From Calliopum simillimum (taxonomy: Eukaryota > Arthropoda > Insecta > Diptera > Lauxaniidae): a DNA stretch of 64,000 bases. Positions 22,681 through 33,154 of the stretch are shown one piece after another. Numbering within the stretch: position 1 is the stretch's first letter; each line of letters opens with the position of its first letter. Location of the stretch: the NCBI GenBank assembly GCA_951812925.1, contig OX638368.1, positions 67,356,569 to 67,420,568 on the forward strand, given 5' to 3'. Both the position numbers and the translations under genes were made by a program. Under the pieces are notes generated by a model, which saw only the letters and a program-made list of their open reading frames with translations, had not been told where the DNA came from and ran no database searches.

Positions 22681-22917
22681 TGTATATCAGGACTACTATA
22701 TTGCCAAATTTGAGCGAAATCGGAGACAAAAAAATTTTCAGCTGGTACACTTGACGTGTTTTGCTTCATATATATATGCGTAACTTTTTTTACTTTTTTT
22801 TTTTGACGTGCACCCTTCCAATTTTTGATTCTTATATAAAAAGTGACCTCTCCACCAAGTTTGGTGAATGTGCCTCAAAAACTGTAGAATTCCACAATTT
22901 TTGAGAATTCCTCATAT

Positions 22918-23558
22918 ACATTTACTCGGACAGCCAAGCATCTTTAAAATCACGAATGGCTTTTTCAATGCACTCCAAGCTTGTCTGGGAGTGTTTTGAA
23001 CTTCTTCAAGCCCTAGCCAGGAGGAATGAAGTTACTCTAGCTTGGATACCAGGGCACGAGGGGCATGAAGGCAACGAAAAGGCAGACTGCTTGGCCAAGA
23101 GGGGCGCACTCAATACTTTCATAGGCCTAGAACCCTTCTGCGGAGTAAACAACAGTTTCAAAAATAACTTAATACGGGAATGGGAAAAGGAAAGCCTCTC
23201 CGATCACTGGAGAGCCAAAGAAGGTATGCGACAGGCAAAGAGGCTGATCGATCCAAAACATGTTAAGGCTGAAGCTGTTCTAAATCTCAGCAGGAAAGAT
23301 ATAAAAACGTACAGTGAGATAATGCAAGGTCACTACAAACTTAATTATCACCTAAAAAAGATGGGTTTGGTAGACGATGACTCCTGTGGACTCTGATTAG
23401 AGGTTTTGGAAACAGCAGAGCATGTGCTATGTGCATGCCCTGCTGCGTTTAGACGCAGAATTAAGTACCTAGGAGCTGAGATTTTAGATCCAGGTGACAT
23501 AGGTAAAATTAATCCCATGGCAGTAACAAGATTTATAGATAGTCTGGAACTGTTTTGA
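22918..23558 (+). pseudogene. LOA ORF2, RNase H C-terminus and tail
   Basis: The RNase H resumes with IYSDSQASLKS (catalytic Asp), WIPGHEGHEGNEKADCLA (His and last Asp) and a C-terminal region with a CCHC-like segment (ETAEHVLCACPA). A TGA near 23394 breaks the frame between CGL and LEVLETAEH. The natural stop is after VTRFIDSLELF at about 23558. The sequence GATTAGGG that follows resembles a LOA-type 3' end. Confidence 0.87.
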
Positions 23559-23579
23559 TTAGGGAAAGAGGCTGTACAA

Positions 23580-24306
23580 AAGATCTTTTCTTCTGACACA
23601 GAAAAATCGGAAATTTGAATGGAGTAGCACACAGGAAACTGCATTCCAAAAGCTGAAAGAATTATTGTCTACAGCATATCCAATGCCAGGTGAAAAATTT
23701 GTATTGAACACCGATGCGAGTGGCTATGGTATTGGAGGAGTTTTGTCCCAAGTCATCAATGGGCAAGAAAAGGTTGTCGCATATTTCAGCAAAATTTTGT
23801 CGAAATCTGAGAGGAATTATTGCGTAACTCGGATAGAGTTACTGGCAGTAATGGAATGCGTAAAACACTTCCATAAGTACTTGTATGGACAGCACTTTCT
23901 CCTGAGGACAGACCATGCGGCATTAAGGTGGCTACTTCAATTCAAGGATCCTGAAGGCCAAATCGCACGGTGGATAGAACGCTTGCAGAGCTATGATTTC
24001 ACCATAGAACATCGCAAAGGAAGCCAGCATGGAAATGCGGATGCACTTTCCCGTCGTACATGTAAAATTGAATGCGGCCATTGTTCAAGAACGGAAAATA
24101 AAGCTGGAACGATTGATGTGCGTCTTTTGAACGTTTTGCTTGAAGAAAAGTGGACAAATGAGGAGATACAACGGGACCAGCGCAGTGATACAGATTTGGC
24201 AACTATAATTAAGTATAAGGAGCTGGGTAGGAAACCGGCGTGGCAAGAAATCTCAAGTGAAAGCCAAATCTGTAAAGCTTACTGGGCGCAATGGCAAAGT
24301 TTATAG
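23580..24306 (+). pseudogene. pol: Outer Gypsy pol resumed: RNase H
   Basis: The host Gypsy frame returns near NRKFEWSSTQETAFQKLK and gives a full RNase H: NTDASGYGIGGVLSQ (Asp), TRIELLAVMECVKHF (Glu), LLRTDHAALRWLLQ (Asp) and GNADALSRR. The frame ends at TAG 24304-24306, followed in frame by LHDGCLYR of the integrase leader, so this is a nonsense mutation rather than a natural end. It belongs with the RT at 9205-10047. Confidence 0.9.
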
Positions 24307-25432
24307 TTGCATGATGGTTGCCTATATCGAATCTGGGAAAGCGAGGATGGAAAAATTCGCTCAAAATTGCTGGTTATTCCAAAGGCAAAATTTAAGGAAA
24401 TACTCGAGGATTATCACAATGGATCGAGTGGTGGACATCTGGGTATAACAAAAACCACAGAGAAAATAAAGAAACGGTTTTACTGGGAAGGATGCCAAGA
24501 AACAGTTGCTGACTGGATCCGCCGTTGTGACCAATGCGCAATTGCTAAAGGACCAAGGCGACGAACTAGCGGGAAAATGCATCAGTATAACGTTGGAGCT
24601 CCCTTTGAGAGGATAGCCATGGATATAGCTGGACCTTTTCCAATCAGCAATGCAGGAAATAAATACATTCTTGTGGTAACTGATTACTTCAGTAAGTGGT
24701 CAGAAGTATATCCCATTCCCAATCAAGAAGCAAAAACAGTGGCAGACATTTTCATCAAAAATTGGATTTGTCGATATGGAGCTCCACTGGAGTTACATTC
24801 CGACCAAGGACGAAATTTTGAGTCGGCAATTTTTAAGGAGGTTTGTGGCATGCTTGGAATACAGAAGACACGCACCACAGCATTGCATCCTCAGTCCGAT
24901 GGCATGGTCGATAGGTTCAACCGTACTCTAGAGGAGCATCTAAAAAAGGACAAAAAGATTGGGATGAGCGTCTACAAAGGTTTCTAATGGCTTATCATTC
25001 GTCGATACATGATACCACTACAGTCACGCCAGCAAAAGCCATTTTTGGTTCGGACTTAAGGCTTCCAGCAGATTTGAAGGAGGGAGTAAGCGTTGTCCCA
25101 GAAACAACCCATGCTGACGATGCGAGTTTATCAGGAGACGTACTCAATTGGCTAGCGACAAGATGAAAGCTCGATATGATCTGCGAGCAAATACTGAAGG
25201 GTTCAAAGGTCAATTAGTGCTGCTACACAACCCACAACGAAAACGAGGCTTGTCCCCTAAATTACAGACTCATTGGGAGGGACCTTACCGGATCGTCACA
25301 AGGAAAAACGATGTTGTGTATCGAATTCAAAAATACCTCGGTAACAAAGGTAAATTAAAAGTGGTACACATTGAAAGACTAACGCCATATAGAGGTGACA
25401 GTGAATCTCTTGTTCGGGACGAACAAGATTAA
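24307..25432 (+). pseudogene. Outer Gypsy integrase
   Basis: Zinc-binding HHCC residues (HNGSSGGHLG, CDQC) are followed by the integrase core with MDIAGPFP (Asp), LHSDQGRNFES (Asp) and HPQSDGMVDRFNRTL, where the usual Glu after PQSDG is Val-Asp, so the third acidic residue is uncertain. A frameshift in an A-run near 24945 moves the reading to DWDERLQRFLMAYHSS, and another near 25140 to the C-terminal domain (RYDLRAN, HWEGPYRIV, VVHIERLTPYRG), which ends at 25432, ten bases before the 3' LTR. Confidence 0.88.
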
Positions 25433-25443
25433 GAGGAGGGCAG

Positions 25444-25906
25444 TGTGACGAAAAATAAGAACACATGAAAAGAAACTTCACGAAAATACTTGACATTTCG
25501 AGATGTCAATAAAACCAGTGACGTCAAGGAAGTACTTGACATTTCGAGATGTCAATAAAGGGAATCAACGAGATGTTGCCAAATGCAATTAAAGAACGTT
25601 CATATGGGTATAAATGGAGCTGTTAATGAGAGCTGAACACAGTTGATTTTAAGCAATAAAGTGAAAAGGTTGTACACACAGTGCCAGTGAAAGTAAATAA
25701 ACTGCTAATTGTAATATTAGATTTTGAATGTAATAAATAGAGAAATAAACAATTGTACCGTGTGAAAACAAACATTTGTGATTTAAATAAACCATTTTAT
25801 AACTAAATAAAGTGTGTGTTTTTGATTGGTACACAATCCAGTGATCGAACTCAGAAAACAGTAAGAGATTGAAATTATCGTCATAGAGACAGGAAATTTC
25901 GTAACA
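25444..25906 (+). repeat. 3' LTR of the outer Gypsy element
   Basis: 463 bases, begins TGTGACGAAA, ends CGTAACA, and is followed by the target duplication ATAT. It differs from the 5' LTR by scattered substitutions and a replaced block around 25586-25608. Both palindromes here carry the one-mismatch form. Confidence 0.93.
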
Positions 25907-26025
25907 ATATTATACTTTTCTTGCAAAGTGCCTTCGGATGCAAGCTTTTTTGGCGAGTTTCAACCGAAGTAGCAAGCGCGATCGTATGTTTATCACCGGG
26001 CTCTGTGAAATTTTGTAATTTTTTG

Positions 26026-26091
26026 TTGTTTTGAACAGATAATGATTTACATTAACTAGCTACCAACAAATCACGTGTCAAGTGGTTCTGT
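26026..26091 (+). repeat. 66-base direct repeat, right copy
   Basis: Second copy of the repeat at 6845-6910, in the same orientation. Without the Gypsy insertion the two copies would be about 500 bases apart, so they probably reflect an older local duplication or terminal direct repeats of an element into which the Gypsy element inserted. Confidence 0.85.
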
Positions 26092-26223
26092 AGTTCGAAA
26101 ACCCACACCACCGAAATATCGCGAAATTTTGAGTTTGGCAGTGCCGCCTTTCGAAATCGCTCTCAGCAAATTGAAGTTTGACATTTCATAAATTTCATAT
26201 GGCAACGAGTGCCATATAATTTT

Positions 26224-26473
26224 AAGGTAAGTAAAATATTGTAAATATTAGCTAAAAATTATAACATTTCAATTCTTTTATTGCAGGAAATAGTGAGACA
26301 AAATGCGCACATGAAACCAACACCGTTGTTACACCCCCAGGAACACGGGAATTGGCAGTCTACACCGACCGCAACCCACAAAGGAAAATATTCGGTAAGT
26401 CATACAACTTATGCTTTACGATAATTTATTTTTTTATTTAATTTATTTTTTATTTTCATTTTACTCTGGCAGA
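26224..26473 (+). other. Possible exon between two introns (splice-site pattern)
   Basis: AAG|GTAAGT at 26226, a pyrimidine-rich TTTTATTGCAG ending near 26286, a block of about 106 bases with GC content higher than its surroundings (26287-26392), TTCG|GTAAGT, then a T-rich tract ending CTGGCAG near 26473. This is the layout of a small exon with two short introns. The block is open in two frames but matches no family I know. It could be a host untranslated exon or part of the Harbinger relic next to it. Low certainty. Confidence 0.3.
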
Positions 26474-26544
26474 TCAACAACTCTAAAGGCAGCACCACCT
26501 AAAATAATACTTCCACCGCAGTGACCCCACCATAGATTTGCAAC

Positions 26545-27031
26545 AACAGTTCAGTTTCGCTGTCGAATATGAACGTAACGGATATTTCTTGAGTGGATAA
26601 GCTTCGTTTCCTAGCTTTACAAAAGGTGCAAGAAATGGTAGGTAGGTTTTGCTCTTCAGGAATAAATATATTCTCCAGCTTCAATTTGCTTATGCAAATT
26701 TGAAAATTCGAAAATGCCCCGATCACTCGGCTTACCAAAGGCTCGAACTTCAATGGCATTATATTTATAATTCGCTGAAGAAACGCCTTGTAATACCATT
26801 GAATAAAAGTGCTTGTACTTGAAAAACATACCAAAAGAATGTGATCGGCATTTACAACGAATTTGTTTACCATCAATGCTTCTAACACGGTTTGGAAATC
26901 CCCATTAAGAGTATAAGTCGTCTGAAATTACATTTTATCTTTTATTTCCGACTCATATATTGGGACACTAGAGCAGTCCATATAACAGCACATACTTCTT
27001 TCACAATCTTAGCCGCTGAAGCAACTTCCAT
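26545..27031 (-). pseudogene. PIF/Harbinger transposase relic
   Basis: Read on the minus strand and allowing two frame changes, the DDE transposase signature appears: AAKIVKEVCAVIWTALVSQYM (near 27025-26955), then WGFPN (26904-26890) with SIDGKQIRCKC (first catalytic Asp in the DGKH-like motif), FFKYKHFYSMVLQGV, and in another frame GNEAYPLKKYPLRSYS (about 26615-26566), the second-Asp GDEAFPL-type motif. The third acidic residue and the companion Myb-like gene were not found. The 129-residue open frame at 26499-26888 is an off-frame reading of this relic. Confidence 0.8.
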
Positions 27032-27059
27032 TCTAAAAAAAGCAAGAGATCAAAACGAA

Positions 27060-30000
27060 CTTCCTCTTGCCAGGAACCTATAATCATAAAATTCAATACC
27101 TTCTTTTGTAAGTTGTTATATTTGGTCTTGTAAAATTAGACTCGATTTTAAGCATCTCTTTTTTAACACCAAAATAAAGCAATTTCACAAAGAAAGAAGG
27201 ATCTAATTTTTTTTTATCAGAAAGTCTTATTCCACTGGACCGTTTATAAATAAACAAAACCATCTGCCTCACCTTATTGCCAATGAAAGTCTTTTTATTG
27301 CATCAGTGGGCTTTTCCTGGTTTATATAGTCCTTTTGTATCTGGGAACATATTGCTTCAAGGATACACTCAAAAGTTTCACTTTTGTACGATAGTACTCT
27401 TTGAATTTTTCAGGAAATTATTCGAGACGGTTCACAGTGCTGCGGTAGAAGGCATTTGCGTAAAAATTTTTTCTTAAAATTTAAAATTTTTTTTATGCCA
27501 TTCTACAGCAAATAGTCCAATTAAGAAATCCCCTGAAAATTTTTGAAAACTTTTTTCGATAAAAAATGAATTCAAAAAATTTGTTAATCGCAGAACTTTT
27601 TCAAAAGATTTGCTGCTCCTAAGCCCCAAAAGGAATTGTAAAAAAAATAAAATGTATACAAAAGCCTACATACCCATTTATTTTTAGTATTTTTTTTTAT
27701 AAAATATTTTTAGCCAAATTAAAGTTATTTTAAAAGATATAAAAAAAAATTTTCAAATATTAAATACCAGAAAATGCTAAATTTCTTTAGAGCAGGAAAA
27801 AAAAAACGGGACTTGCGGGAATTGTTCAAAAACGTACAGATAGTACAGATTTCATATTTTAAGATAGGAAAAATTCACAACCCCGTTTACTTTAAATATT
27901 TATCTGAATATGCCGTGTTTACGTTAATATCAGTAATTTTATAAAATCTAAATTCGAAAATTTTTTTCAAATGCTTTTGAACTTTTTAAATTTGAGTTTT
28001 TTTTACAGCATGCTATGTCAAAAACACTTTGAACTTTTAAAATTTTCATATGATTTTTTACAGCCTAAAAGCATGCACAAACATTTTTTCAAGTTTTTTT
28101 TCGTTGTCATATTTATTTGAATATCTTTTTTTCTATTCATTGCATTTGAAAAATAATTGCATTTTTGAAAACAACATGAAAAAATGTATCAGTGTGGTAA
28201 ATCGAACTGAAACTGTGGAAATGCCGTTCCGTTGTATGGAGTGAAATCTCTTTGTTTTCAACCATTTAAAGTACTTTCTACGCAATAAATAACTGCTTTC
28301 TAATAACAAAACCCGCTTCATTTTTTTAAGCACGCATGTTGTTTACATTACTTCTTATGAAAGATTTACAAAGCAGTTGAAAATTTTTTTGAAGTAAATG
28401 TTTTTATGTACAATTTCAATGTTTTTAGATTGACGCTTACGCGCGACTAGCAAAAAAGTTTCGCTCGTGTTATAAACATCCTTGTCGCTCGCGATATCAC
28501 TTGTAGCGAAGGTGCAAAAAAAAAACTCATCGCGCGACGCGAAATCGCTTGTGTCATAACGCACCATAAGCTGGCTCACACGACAGACTAAATAGTCTGG
28601 CGATAGTTCTATTCTCCATTGCGGCATAAGGGAGCGGATACACGAGCGATTTGCTATCGGCCGAATAAAAAATCTCATTCTCTTGGCAGACTGATAGCGT
28701 TTTTGTTTTTTTTTTAAATTCTGCATTTTTTCTGCCCTTTTTCTGAATGTCGCATTTGTTCTGTTGGTGTATAAAAAAAATTCTGACCTATTCAAAAAAC
28801 CCTCTCCCTCTTTCTTTGTGAGAGAGAGAGAGAGCTGATATTTTAACAGGCATCAAAAAAACAATCCCACGAATTCCGCTGATGAGAGTTCTTTATAATA
28901 TAATTCTTTACTGAAGGTTTAGAATATCTCGTGACTCTTAAAACGAAAGTCTGTCGAAAGTAAACAACAGTGTAGCCATTTTTTTTTTTCAAACTATTGT
29001 AAACTAAATAGGTCAGCATTTTTTGAGTTCAGGCCAAAATTTAAAAAATCTTCATCTTGGGAGGGCAGAATTTTTTGTTGAGAAACGAAAGCGCCATGAG
29101 ACGATCGCAACCCGATTATATAATCGTCTTACTGTCAATTTTTCATTGCTGCAGACACAAACAACTAGAAGGCAGACTAAACTATCGGTTTTTCCTTCAT
29201 AATTCAACGAATGTCAAGGTGTGCAAGGCTTAAAATACATGAGCATTTTTCACGCATTCGTTTACGTGCATGATTCTGCACTTAAAATACATGCGCAGCT
29301 ATTAAGTTGACATTTGATGCCGATTTTTGACCATGGGCTGAAAAAAAAAAAAAAAAAATTATAAGAAGCGCACAATCAATAATAAAAAGTTACATTACCG
29401 AGCACTTTCAGCTTCTGGGTGAGTTCCTCCAATTTTTGATTTTTTCATAAACTCGTTTTAAAACTCCAATCGCTTTTATTAAACGAAAATTTGTTGTTTT
29501 TGAAAAATTCTATTGACTGTCAATTATGTTGCTTCCACTGTGCCTTTGAATTTTTCAAAACAAATGATTGTCAAAGTGAAATTTCATAATTTCAAAATTA
29601 GGAAATTTCGTGCATTGCGTAAAAATCAATTTCAAAGCTACTTGCGTGATAAGCAAGGCATGCGTGTTTCAATTTCCCACATTGTTCTATGAATTTCATG
29701 CAAAAAAAATGCGTTCACGCATGCGTTTACATGCGTGATCCTGCAAGTAAAATACATGCGCAGCTATTATGTTGACATTTGATGCAATATTGCGTATTGC
29801 ATTGTTTATTTATTTCTTCGTGCGTGCTCTTTTTGTGTTGGAGGAAGCGATATGCTCGATGGATTTTTATAAAATTTGTGCCATTTAAAAGATATTTTAA
29901 CAAGCTAAAAAACTAAATCAAAACTAAACTTTAAACTGAGGTACCGTTTGCAATATATTATTTTGTTCTAAAATTTAGGCCGTGTTTTATAAAAACAACT

Positions 30001-30585
30001 TTTCTCTCCAGAAATGTGTAATTACCTAATATGAGTTACCAAAATGAGTAAACCGTTTTTTTATATGATTTGATCTTCCAGTTGCATCTGATTTTTCTGT
30101 TCTGACATTTTTTATTAATAAAAAATATATTGAATCAAAAAATTTGTTTGAACCTTTTTGGATTTATGAATAACAACGTGAAATAATACAACATAAGCTA
30201 TTTGAAGCAGATAATCTATACAACTATAATGGTTTCCATAATGATATATTAGTAACTTCTGACGCCTATATTTCCAAAAATGAATCTAAGCGACCCGTTT
30301 TGTAAGAAAAAAAAGTTATTTTTGCACAATTTCCGCGCCATAAGAGAACCTTTGTCGTCAATTTTGTTTCCAATCTGCTAGCAATTGGCCACAAACACAA
30401 ACCTGATTCAGACAAAATAGTTCCCCGCCAATTTTTTCTGTCGTGTGAACCGGTGAATTTATTTCAAAACGATTCATAAAGCATTATGGTATGTGTAAAC
30501 AGCTCCATGGATTTCTGATCGTGTGATGTGCTCTTTTCTTGCAGCTGTTTTTGACATTTTTAGAGCGAGACAAAATAAATTCAAT
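27060..30585. other. Non-coding stretch, no supported gene
   Basis: AT-rich DNA. A (GA)n microsatellite lies at 28819-28834. A segment of about 65 bases containing AAAATACATGCGCAGCTATT occurs at about 29280 and again at about 29740 in direct orientation. The 146-residue minus-strand frame at 28355-28795 is basic and Phe-rich with no recognisable domain. It overlaps repeated CGCTCG/CGAGCG-containing sequence and is not called a gene. Confidence 0.5.
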
Positions 30586-30586
30586 A

Positions 30587-31385
30587 GGTCTTTTTACATT
30601 AACAATCTAGCCATCAATATGCCAATGATGCCAAGCTCATTTTTTTCCATCAATCTGAGAATGTATGCAGATTGATGAGAAACTGATAATATAAGCGCTC
30701 ATCAATCTGTATTGACAATGTGATTGCCGAAAAACAAAATTTTTTGACTTTCTGCTGTATTGATGACTTTATTGATGGGTAGGTTGACAGTGTAAGCGCA
30801 ATGAAAATTTTTCAGTTCACTTTTAGTCAGTTAAGAAAAGATTTCAACGGGTGCACATCCTGCGGAAATGAAAATGGCTTGCAAATTTGATTTGTTTTTA
30901 CTCAAAAACGGATAGCTTAATGATCTTGGTTTTTGCTGAAGCTTAATGGGAGCTTGAAGAGAACCTTTTAATTTTATGACTGGGACAAAATCAATTTACT
31001 GAAACCTTTGTGTTATTATTTTTATCAAGGACTCTTATTTTTATTTTAAAAAAAAGTTTTCAATAAAAAAATTTTAATAAATGGCCAACGCCCATTTTTT
31101 TGGTGATAAAGTGGGTTTGGAAATGACAAATTGTTACTGTGGAGCCATTTAAATAAATTTATGGTGTATATTTTTATGTTTCCACTATTTTTTATTAATT
31201 TATTTCTGTTATTACCATCAGCATACCAATTTCTATCATAAAAATTTTATCCGCTGTTGCTTTGTTTCCTCTTTGGCGTACAAAGCAACACTAAATATTG
31301 ACAGTTTATTGAACATGTAAACACTAAACTCGGTTTGACATATTGATGACAAGATTGATGGCTACACTGATAATGTAAAAGGGGC
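30587..31385. mobile_element. MITE-like element with ~33-base inverted ends
   Basis: The left end GGTCTTTTTACATTAACAAT...TAGCCATCAAT and the inverse complement of the right end (GCCCCTTTTACATTATCAGT...TAGCCATCAAT) match over about 33 bases with a few mismatches. TA lies outside each end (left ...aaTA, right TAatg). No transposase is encoded. The size and TA target fit a Tc1/mariner-type or PIF-type MITE. Confidence 0.55.
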
Positions 31386-31799
31386 TAATGAAAAAAGTTT
31401 GAAACAACACTATTCATTTTTTTTTTAATAGAAAGGGCAGTTTTCACTAGAGTCAAAATATTTTTTTAAAAATCCAACACTAAGCTAGGTAACATATTCT
31501 AGTGGATAACAGAAAACAACCTTTTTTGTATAGTGATCCACCATATTAACCGAATTTTAAACAAATTATTGTGCACCACGAAACCATCACAACCCTCCAA
31601 GAAAATATACGGTTCGTAAATTGCGTAACCAAAACGTATCGCTTACGAACTCCGTTTTTACTAACACATGCGTATATTGAATGTGTAAACAAACAATATT
31701 TATTTTTTTATTTGTCAAAAATTTTCTGTTTTCAGTTTTTTATTAAATCTTAAATTGAGATATTTTGTTATTTCACTTAACACAAAGTTTTCGTAAGCA

Positions 31800-32094
31800 A
31801 TGGCAGCAAACTAGGAGCGTGCCTTCATCGTATGGCGTCAGGCGTGGACTTGTTGGCAAGATTATCCAACTCCTCGAGGAAAAAAGCTTCAAGCTGGTGG
31901 CTATGAAATTCACCTGGACATCAGAGGAATTTCTTGAGATGCACTACGCTGATTTGTCTGCAAGTCCTTTCTTTCCCTGTTTGATCACTTACATGTGTTC
32001 TGGCCCAGTAGTTAAAATGATGCGGAAAGGCTTGAACGTGAAAACTGGATGTAAGATATTGGGACTCATTCTCGGTTCTGATGCCGTCGAATGA
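31800..32094 (+). pseudogene. awd: NDP kinase (awd/NME-type) pseudogene
   Basis: Nucleoside diphosphate kinases move phosphate between nucleotides via a histidine. Starting at ATG 31800 one reads MAAN, a TAG, then ERAFIV, a frame change over the missing KPD segment, then [54 protein letters not shown] and GLNVKTG, and after a deletion GSDAVE. The order and spacing match animal NDP kinase. The segment with the catalytic His and the C-terminus is gone. No intron interrupts it, which suggests a retroposed copy, though intron loss cannot be proven without the parent gene. Confidence 0.88.
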
Positions 32095-32129
32095 GCATTT
32101 GAGGAAACAATTTATCGTCCGCACGTTCG

Positions 32130-33154
32130 CTGAAAAACAGCTATCGTTGACAACTGTTTGGGAGTAGCAGTGTCAGTATTTTGCATTTCCAGTAGGGATT
32201 AAGCGAGAAAGCAAACAAAGTTTTGTGAAATTCCAAAGTGTATAATGGAAATGGATATTGAAATATCTGATGTTAGTGAATTAAGTGTAATATAAATGAA
32301 ATAGTTAAATATGATAATATTTTAATATAAATTTGTATCATATTAAAATGCAATCTTTTATTTAAATCAGTTCGTAAGGGGTCCAAATTTAGCGTACCAC
32401 ATTAGCGCTACGTAAACGTTACTATTTTGCGAGCTCCAGACGTAGTACCAATGCTCAGAAATTACTACGTTTTTAATTCTTATGTTCTCATTCTAACATT
32501 TACGTTTTCGTTTCGCAATCGTATCGCCAAAGCGGTGCGTTTACGAAGCACCCCAACAAAGCTGTTAAAGATGAATGAGAAAATTTATCGTATTTTTCAA
32601 AAAAACCGTTTTTTTTTAATAAATTCACTATCAACCCATAATTTTAAAACTAAACTATATCCTTTCATTTAATATTCGAAACGTACCTGAAATTGCTTTT
32701 ATGTGCATTTTTATACAAAAAGAAAAATGGACCGTAGCAATTTTCTTGAAAATCAGCAATTTAGTATGTAGCATAAAATTCACAGGATTCAGTGTCTGGC
32801 TTAAACGGCCATAAAATGAGGGAGATTGCAACTACTGATGCATTATGTGTTATTCATTTTTTGGGTTTTGAAGTTCATGGCAGTGCCATACCGATATATC
32901 ATTTTTTTTTTCCTGTAAAATGTTAAGAAAAATCTTAAATATAAAGTAGGGTAATGAGAAAATGCGAAAAAGTTATGGAAAATTGCCAAAATACAAATCT
33001 TACTTACAAGTTACGTGAGAGGCCGAAATGTTACTCATACTTTGATTCTTGAGATCGGAGGAAGACAAAGTATATTTTAAATTTAAGCTGTGTTTTGTGT
33101 GTTTTTGTATGGTTTTTCTTAAAAGTTAAAAACAATTTATTTATTTAGGCTTAA
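32130..33154. other. Non-coding stretch, no supported gene
   Basis: AT-rich sequence with short unsupported frames (for example 32427-32672). Segments rich in CGTAA/TTACG motifs flank the NDP kinase pseudogene on both sides (31600-31660 and 32365-32545), but no clean inverted or direct repeat could be drawn by eye. Confidence 0.45.

Larger units (their letters stand above)
15951..22913. mobile_element. Long near-perfect palindrome element (1.26 kb without its BEL insert)
   Basis: The ends are GAGGAATTCTCAAAAATTG and its inverse complement, flanked by the target duplication ATAT (15947-15950 and 22914-22917) in LOA ORF2. Without the inserted BEL element it is about 1263 bases and reads as one hairpin: arms of about 590 bases meet at a centre near 16577. 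Paired segments include 16501-16532 with 16623-16654, and 16140-16180 with 22690-22730. No transposase is encoded. The arms are AT-rich apart from a C-run/G-run pair (about 16430 and 16713). Confidence 0.88.
10048..23575 (+). mobile_element. LOA/Bilbo-like non-LTR retrotransposon inserted in the Gypsy pol
   Basis: The element has two ORFs and no terminal repeats: an ORF1 with a DUF4780-like region, then an ORF2 with apurinic-type endonuclease, RT and a C-terminal RNase H, the architecture of the LOA clade. It is interrupted by two palindromic elements (14513-15283 and 15951-22913). The ends are set by where the host Gypsy frame stops (about 10040) and resumes (about 23585). No clear target duplication was found, and a piece of host sequence seems lost at the junction. 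ORF2 contains nonsense codons, so the copy is inactive. Confidence 0.85.
7217..25906 (+). mobile_element. Ty3/Gypsy LTR retrotransposon (outer shell of the nest)
   Basis: LTRs at 7217-7675 and 25444-25906 have TG...CA ends and are flanked by the 4-base duplication ATAT (7213-7216 and 25907-25910). Between them are a tRNA-Leu primer site, gag, a -1-frame pol (protease, RT, RNase H, integrase) and a purine tract AAGAGGAGGG just before the 3' LTR. The pol gene is split at about 10048 by a LOA-like element and resumes at about 23580. About 40 codons of the RT-RNase H connection appear to be missing at the junction. The LTRs have diverged (different sequence around 7352-7372 versus 25586-25608), so this is the oldest layer of the nest. 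The clade was not resolved. Confidence 0.92.

Noticed and set aside
26499..26888. 129-codon minus-strand frame as a novel gene
   Set aside because: Reading the neighbouring frames shows a Harbinger transposase, so this frame is a by-product.
28355..28795. 146-codon minus-strand frame
   Set aside because: No domain, biased Lys/Arg/Phe composition, overlaps repeat-like sequence and has no splice or promoter support.
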